Shown piece after piece: positions 6,005-8,238 of a DNA stretch of 8,238 bases. Positions within the stretch are counted from its first letter, which is position 1. Each line of letters begins with the position of its first letter. The notes under the pieces are model-generated. The model saw only the letters and a program-made list of their open reading frames with translations, was not told where the DNA came from and searched no databases. The position numbers and the translations under genes were made by a program. Origin of the DNA: Planctomycetota bacterium (GTDB lineage: Bacteria > Planctomycetota > Planctomycetia > Pirellulales > Thermoguttaceae); NCBI GenBank assembly GCA_013202535.1, contig JABMRP010000822.1, positions 1 to 8,238 of the forward strand. The letters are read 5' to 3'.

Positions 6005-6033
6005 ACGACGCCATGCACGAAACGACGCCATGC
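6000..6033. repeat. Perfect 17-base tandem duplication at the predicted transcript start
   Basis: The plus-strand unit ACGAAACGACGCCATGC at 6000-6016 is repeated without mismatch at 6017-6033. On the minus strand the unit reads GCATGGCGTCGTTTCGT. The outer end, 6033, is the +1 position expected from the sigma-54 element, so the transcript would begin with this repeat. Confidence 0.95.
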
Positions 6034-6043
6034 CCCACCGGAT

Positions 6044-6059
6044 AGCAATCGACGTGCCA
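6044..6059 (-). promoter_or_regulatory. Sigma-54 (RpoN) -24/-12 promoter of the flagellar operon
   Basis: The minus strand reads TGGCACG, four spacer bases TCGA, then TTGCT. This matches the established RpoN consensus TGGCACG-N4-TTGC(A/T) at every specified position. The invariant GG lies at 6058-6057 and the GC at 6046-6045, which puts the transcription start near 6033, about 95 bases before the flgF ATG. It is the only such match noticed in the window, it points in the right direction, and it sits in the only long intergenic space ahead of an eight-gene operon. Sigma-54 control of rod and hook genes is well known in several phyla. An enhancer-binding activator is required and is not encoded here. 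Confidence 0.88.
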
Positions 6060-6222
6060 AAAGAAGCGCTCGACCCGCCAGCATTCCTCGGCAAGACACC
6101 TAAGAGCTTTGCCGGCAAGGATTAGCGTCACATGATGGATCGGTCATGGCCGCCTGGATGAGGGGCACCAGCCGACGAGTCGCCGATCGCCAACACGCAA
6201 TTTCTGCCGCCGCGCCTGGCAG

Positions 6223-6247
6223 AACCCGCCGATGCGCGGGGCGGGTT
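6223..6247 (-). terminator. Strong hairpin downstream of the DUF502 gene, possible terminator
   Basis: On the minus strand AACCCGCC, a nine-base loop CCGCGCATC, and GGCGGGTT form a perfect 8-bp GC-rich stem, 77 bases after the DUF502 stop. Only two T residues end the stem and no longer T-run follows, so a rho-independent terminator is possible but weak. The stem is equally good on the plus strand. It lies about 160 bases upstream of the sigma-54 promoter, so it could insulate the flagellar operon from comF-DUF502 transcription. Confidence 0.4.
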
Positions 6248-6323
6248 GCCATGGTAACTCGAAGCGCCGGCGAGGGCGGAAAAGACTGCCTCGCGGACGC
6301 TTCGGGTTTCCATACGGGATCGA

Positions 6324-7286
6324 TCAGGGAGCATCGGCCGCCGGAGCTTCCGACTCGATGGCGGCCACCGCGCCTTCCAGTTGGTGGGCCTCTGCCAGTT
6401 GGTGGGCCCCTGCCAGTTGGTGCGCAGGAACGACCACGCCGCAACTGACAATGAACTGGAATGCTTGATCGATCGTCACGTCGAGGTCGATGACCTCGCT
6501 TTTCCGCACGGTGACGGTGAAGCCGGTCATCGGCATCGGCGAGGTACACATCAGCACCGACAGCACCGGCTCCCCTGCTACCTTGGCGATGTCCTGAAGA
6601 CTTTCGCCGGTCACGAATCCCAGCGACCAGATGCCCTGGCGAGGGTATTGAACGGCCACGACGCGCGTGTACTCGATCTCCGACTCGCTAAACATGAAGT
6701 CGCTGACCTGCTTGACCGACGAGTAGACCTGGCGAACTACCGGCAATTGGAGGATTCCGCGTTCGAAAACCGTCCAGAACGTCCGGCCGATTCGGGCGGC
6801 CATGAATTTGCCCAAGAGATACAAGATCAGCGTAAACAGAGCCAGGAAACATGGAACCACGCGGTACGGATTCAGGTAGCGGAGTTCAATGTACCGGCGA
6901 TAGACACCCATGGCTGTTCCGGGGATCGGCTCGTCGCCCGCGCTGTCGCGTACTTCGTCGACGATTTCCTTCTTGATAAACTCCTCGCTCTCCAAACGGT
7001 AGTAGCGCACCCCGTCGACCGTCGCGACGCGCCCGTCGGGCGTATCGAGCGTCAGATCCTTGCGAATCTCGACCGGCTGTTTCCATACGACCATTTCGCG
7101 CAGCCCGTCGGTTACCGGCGTCAGCACGTAGTCCTGAATCGTATTGCCCACCCAAAGGAAAATGACAATGGTCATCAGCGGCGGTATGAGAACCCCCAAC
7201 CCTCGAAGAACCGCAGTGCGGATGGGGTGCATTGCCGAATTACCGTTCTTGCCGTTCTTGCCGTTACGCCGGCTTTTTTTAGCCAT
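6324..7286 (-). CDS. DUF502 family membrane protein
   Basis: Function unknown; DUF502 proteins are predicted inner-membrane proteins. The product is 320 residues against about 200-230 for typical members. Membrane segments are visible at about residues 26-48 (LRGLGVLIPPLMTIVIFLWV) and 143-161 (VVPCFLALFTLILYLLGKF). The family core follows: ERGILQLPVVRQVYSSVKQV at about 175-194, a GFVTGES turn near 223, CTSPMPMTGFTVTV at 247-260 and DQAFQFIVSCGVVVP at 273-287. The extra length comes from a charged segment of about 90 residues between the helices and from a C-terminal tail that starts with the hexapeptide HQL(A/E)(G/E)A three times (289-306). The basic N-terminus holds NGK, NGK, NGN. The ATG at 7286 is preceded by GGCAGG at a wide spacing. 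It follows comF after 42 bases and may share its transcript. Confidence 0.85.
   Translation of the reverse strand: MAKKSRRNGKNGKNGNSAMHPIRTAVLRGLGVLIPPLMTIVIFLWVGNTIQDYVLTPVTDGLREMVVWKQPVEIRKDLTLDTPDGRVATVDGVRYYRLESEEFIKKEIVDEVRDSAGDEPIPGTAMGVYRRYIELRYLNPYRVVPCFLALFTLILYLLGKFMAARIGRTFWTVFERGILQLPVVRQVYSSVKQVSDFMFSESEIEYTRVVAVQYPRQGIWSLGFVTGESLQDIAKVAGEPVLSVLMCTSPMPMTGFTVTVRKSEVIDLDVTIDQAFQFIVSCGVVVPAHQLAGAHQLAEAHQLEGAVAAIESEAPAADAP
6375..6428. repeat. 18-base unit, three tandem copies, in the DUF502 gene tail
   Basis: Plus-strand units start at 6375, 6393 and 6411. Each contains CCAGTTGGTG followed by variable bases; the unit at 6393 reads TGCCAGTTGGTGGGCCCC. They encode the HQLAGA, HQLAEA and HQLEGA hexapeptides beyond the conserved DUF502 core. 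The tail is alanine-rich and acidic after the repeats. Confidence 0.93.
7243..7269. repeat. 9-base unit, two exact copies and one degenerate, at the start of the DUF502 gene
   Basis: CCGTTCTTG occurs at 7243-7251 and 7252-7260, followed by the related CCGTTACGC at 7261-7269. On the minus strand this encodes the basic, asparagine-rich segment RNGKNGKNGN before the first membrane helix. The degenerate copy shares only its first five bases, so this is the weakest of the arrays. Confidence 0.75.
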
Positions 7287-7328
7287 CTTGGCCTGCCTGT
7301 CGTTGCTGAAAACTTCTGGAAATGGGTG

Positions 7329-8174
7329 CTACCGATCATTGCTCCCGATGGCTCGGGCGACCACGATGGCCGCCACGTCCTGAGCCCCGGCTTGCTTGAG
7401 CATCTTGGCTGCCTCGCTGCAAGTGGCCCCGGTGGTCAGGATGTCGTCGACCAAGGCCACGCGAGCACCTCGTATATCGTAGCCCCTGCGAACGCAAAAG
7501 GAACCGCGCACGTTTCGGAATCGCGAGTTCGGTGATAAGTCTTTCTGTGGTAACGTGTTGCGACAGCGAACCAGAAGCCGGCGAGCCACCCGAACTCGCA
7601 GGGCACGCCCCAAATGTTCGGCCACGACCTCGGCACTATTGGTACGCCGCACCAGCCGCCGCATCCAATGCATGGGAATCGGCACCAGTAGATCGGGAGC
7701 AAACTGCTGGATGATCTCCCTCCTCTGGGTGGAAAGCAATTGAGCCATTGAGGCCGCGACGAGTTCGCCCTCGGACCGTTTCATACGCAGCACATTCTGG
7801 CGCAGATCCTCTTGATAGTCGCCCAGCGAGGTAACCCGATCGAACCACAACCGATGCCGGCGGCACAAGGGGCAATCCGCCGCCGAGGAGATCGTGTCCG
7901 CCATCGGGCTTTCCGCCGGGGCGGATCTCGAAAGGTTGGCACCGCAACGGCCACACGTCTCGCGCCCGACGGGAACGCACCGCCGGCAGCAATCGACACA
8001 CAATTGGGCTCCCATGGGGTCCGCCTCAAGCTCGACCCCACAACAGGCGCATCGCGGCGGAAAAAGCAAGTTCAGGCCGCCGCGCCACCATTCCACGGCA
8101 AACCGCCGCAACCCCTTGTCGAGGCGGGCCAATCGATGCTCAGGACGGGGAGATCCGTCGGAGGTTGCCACCAT
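7329..8174 (-). CDS. comF: ComF family phosphoribosyltransferase-like protein
   Basis: ComF/ComFC proteins are cytoplasmic and are linked to DNA uptake in competent bacteria; in many genomes their role is not known. The product is 281 residues, slightly longer than the usual 190-250. The N-terminal half holds a zinc-ribbon region rich in cysteine: FPPRCACCG at 38-46, CVDCCRRC at 59-66, CGRCG at 74-78 and CPLC at 101-104. The C-terminal half is a PRT-type domain: LLVPIPMHWMRRLVRRTNSA at 162-181, QKDLSPNSRFRNVRGSF at 210-226, and the PRPP-binding loop VALVDDILTTGATCSEA at 239-255. The ATG at 8174 has no obvious ribosome binding site, so the exact start is uncertain. Nothing recognisable was seen in the 64 bases upstream. 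DUF502 follows after 42 bases on the same strand. Confidence 0.93.
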   Translation of the reverse strand: MVATSDGSPRPEHRLARLDKGLRRFAVEWWRGGLNLLFPPRCACCGVELEADPMGAQLCVDCCRRCVPVGRETCGRCGANLSRSAPAESPMADTISSAADCPLCRRHRLWFDRVTSLGDYQEDLRQNVLRMKRSEGELVAASMAQLLSTQRREIIQQFAPDLLVPIPMHWMRRLVRRTNSAEVVAEHLGRALRVRVARRLLVRCRNTLPQKDLSPNSRFRNVRGSFCVRRGYDIRGARVALVDDILTTGATCSEAAKMLKQAGAQDVAAIVVARAIGSNDR

Positions 8175-8238
8175 GAGTACGCAGGCGCGGGTGAGAAAGA
8201 TCGGTTGCCTCGCTGTTCGCCGATTGATGAATCATACC

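Larger units (their letters stand above)
5939..6323. other. 385-base intergenic region: control region of the flagellar operon
   Basis: No convincing gene was found here. Going down the minus strand it holds a strong hairpin (6247-6223), a stretch with no recognised motif (6222-6060), a sigma-54 promoter (6059-6044) and a leader of about 95 bases. More than half of that leader is two tandem duplications (6033-6000 and 6004-5977). A short imperfect inverted repeat, CATGA with TCATG, lies at 6131-6148. It could be a binding site for a sigma-54 activator, but it is too short to call. Confidence 0.7.

Noticed and set aside
5977..6033. CRISPR-like or attachment-site repeats
   Set aside because: The units are contiguous, without spacers, and no integrase or cas gene is near. 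They are simple tandem duplications.
4094..6103. A plus-strand open frame of 669 codons opposite flgA, flgG and flgF
   Set aside because: It is antisense to three clearly conserved flagellar genes. The inferred protein has no recognisable domain and looks like a back-translation of rod proteins. Long antisense frames are expected in GC-rich DNA with biased third codon positions.
6131..6148. CATGA/TCATG inverted repeat as an activator binding site
   Set aside because: Five-base arms with an eight-base gap are expected by chance in a region of this size, and no matching second site was found.
6100..6549. Minus-strand open frames of 149 and 107 codons over the intergenic region and the DUF502 3' end
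   Set aside because: Both overlap the DUF502 coding sequence out of frame, are arginine- and proline-rich, contain the DUF502 repeats read in another frame, and resemble no known protein.
6381..7535. A plus-strand open frame of 384 codons opposite the DUF502 and comF genes
   Set aside because: It runs antisense across two conserved genes and the gap between them, with no domain, signal or plausible ribosome binding site.

Overview
The window is a compact, GC-rich stretch in which every supported gene lies on the minus strand, so it reads right to left. It holds ten genes: comF and a DUF502 membrane protein at the right, a 385-base intergenic region, then an eight-gene flagellar run flgF-flgG-flgA-flgH-flgI-flgJ-flgN-flgK, with flgK cut by the left edge. 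The P-ring and L-ring genes (flgI, flgH) imply a diderm cell envelope. The sequence style of FlgF, FlgI, the rod-only FlgJ and the long DUF502 protein fits Planctomycetota (Pirellulales-like) best. That assignment rests on family memory, not on a search.

Layout (descending coordinates). 8174-7329: ComF-type phosphoribosyltransferase with an N-terminal zinc-ribbon region. 7286-6324: DUF502 two-helix membrane protein with a hexapeptide-repeat tail. 6323-5939: intergenic region with a strong hairpin, a full-consensus sigma-54 (-24/-12) promoter at 6059-6044, and a leader made of two tandem duplications. 5938-1: flagellar operon with gaps of at most 56 bases and one 4-base overlap (flgA/flgH).

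How the genes work together. FlgF and FlgG form the proximal and distal rod. FlgA is the periplasmic chaperone for the P-ring, FlgI the P-ring, FlgH the L-ring. FlgJ here is only the rod-binding (rod-cap) domain. FlgN is the export chaperone for the hook-filament junction protein FlgK, whose gene follows it. The operon therefore encodes the periplasm-to-surface part of the axle, in roughly assembly order, and the sigma-54 promoter points to the RpoN-dependent middle tier of a flagellar hierarchy.

The most unusual feature is a dense set of short tandem duplications: at least nine arrays with units of 7 to 27 bases. Those inside reading frames have periods of 9, 18, 18, 21 and 27 (all multiples of 3). 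Those in or across non-coding sequence have periods of 7, 14, 17 and 23 (none a multiple of 3). One heptad array carries the flgH stop codon and closes all six reading frames. Another duplicates the flgJ stop codon. A pair of duplications begins exactly at the transcription start predicted from the sigma-54 promoter. No mobile element, CRISPR array, tRNA or rRNA was seen.
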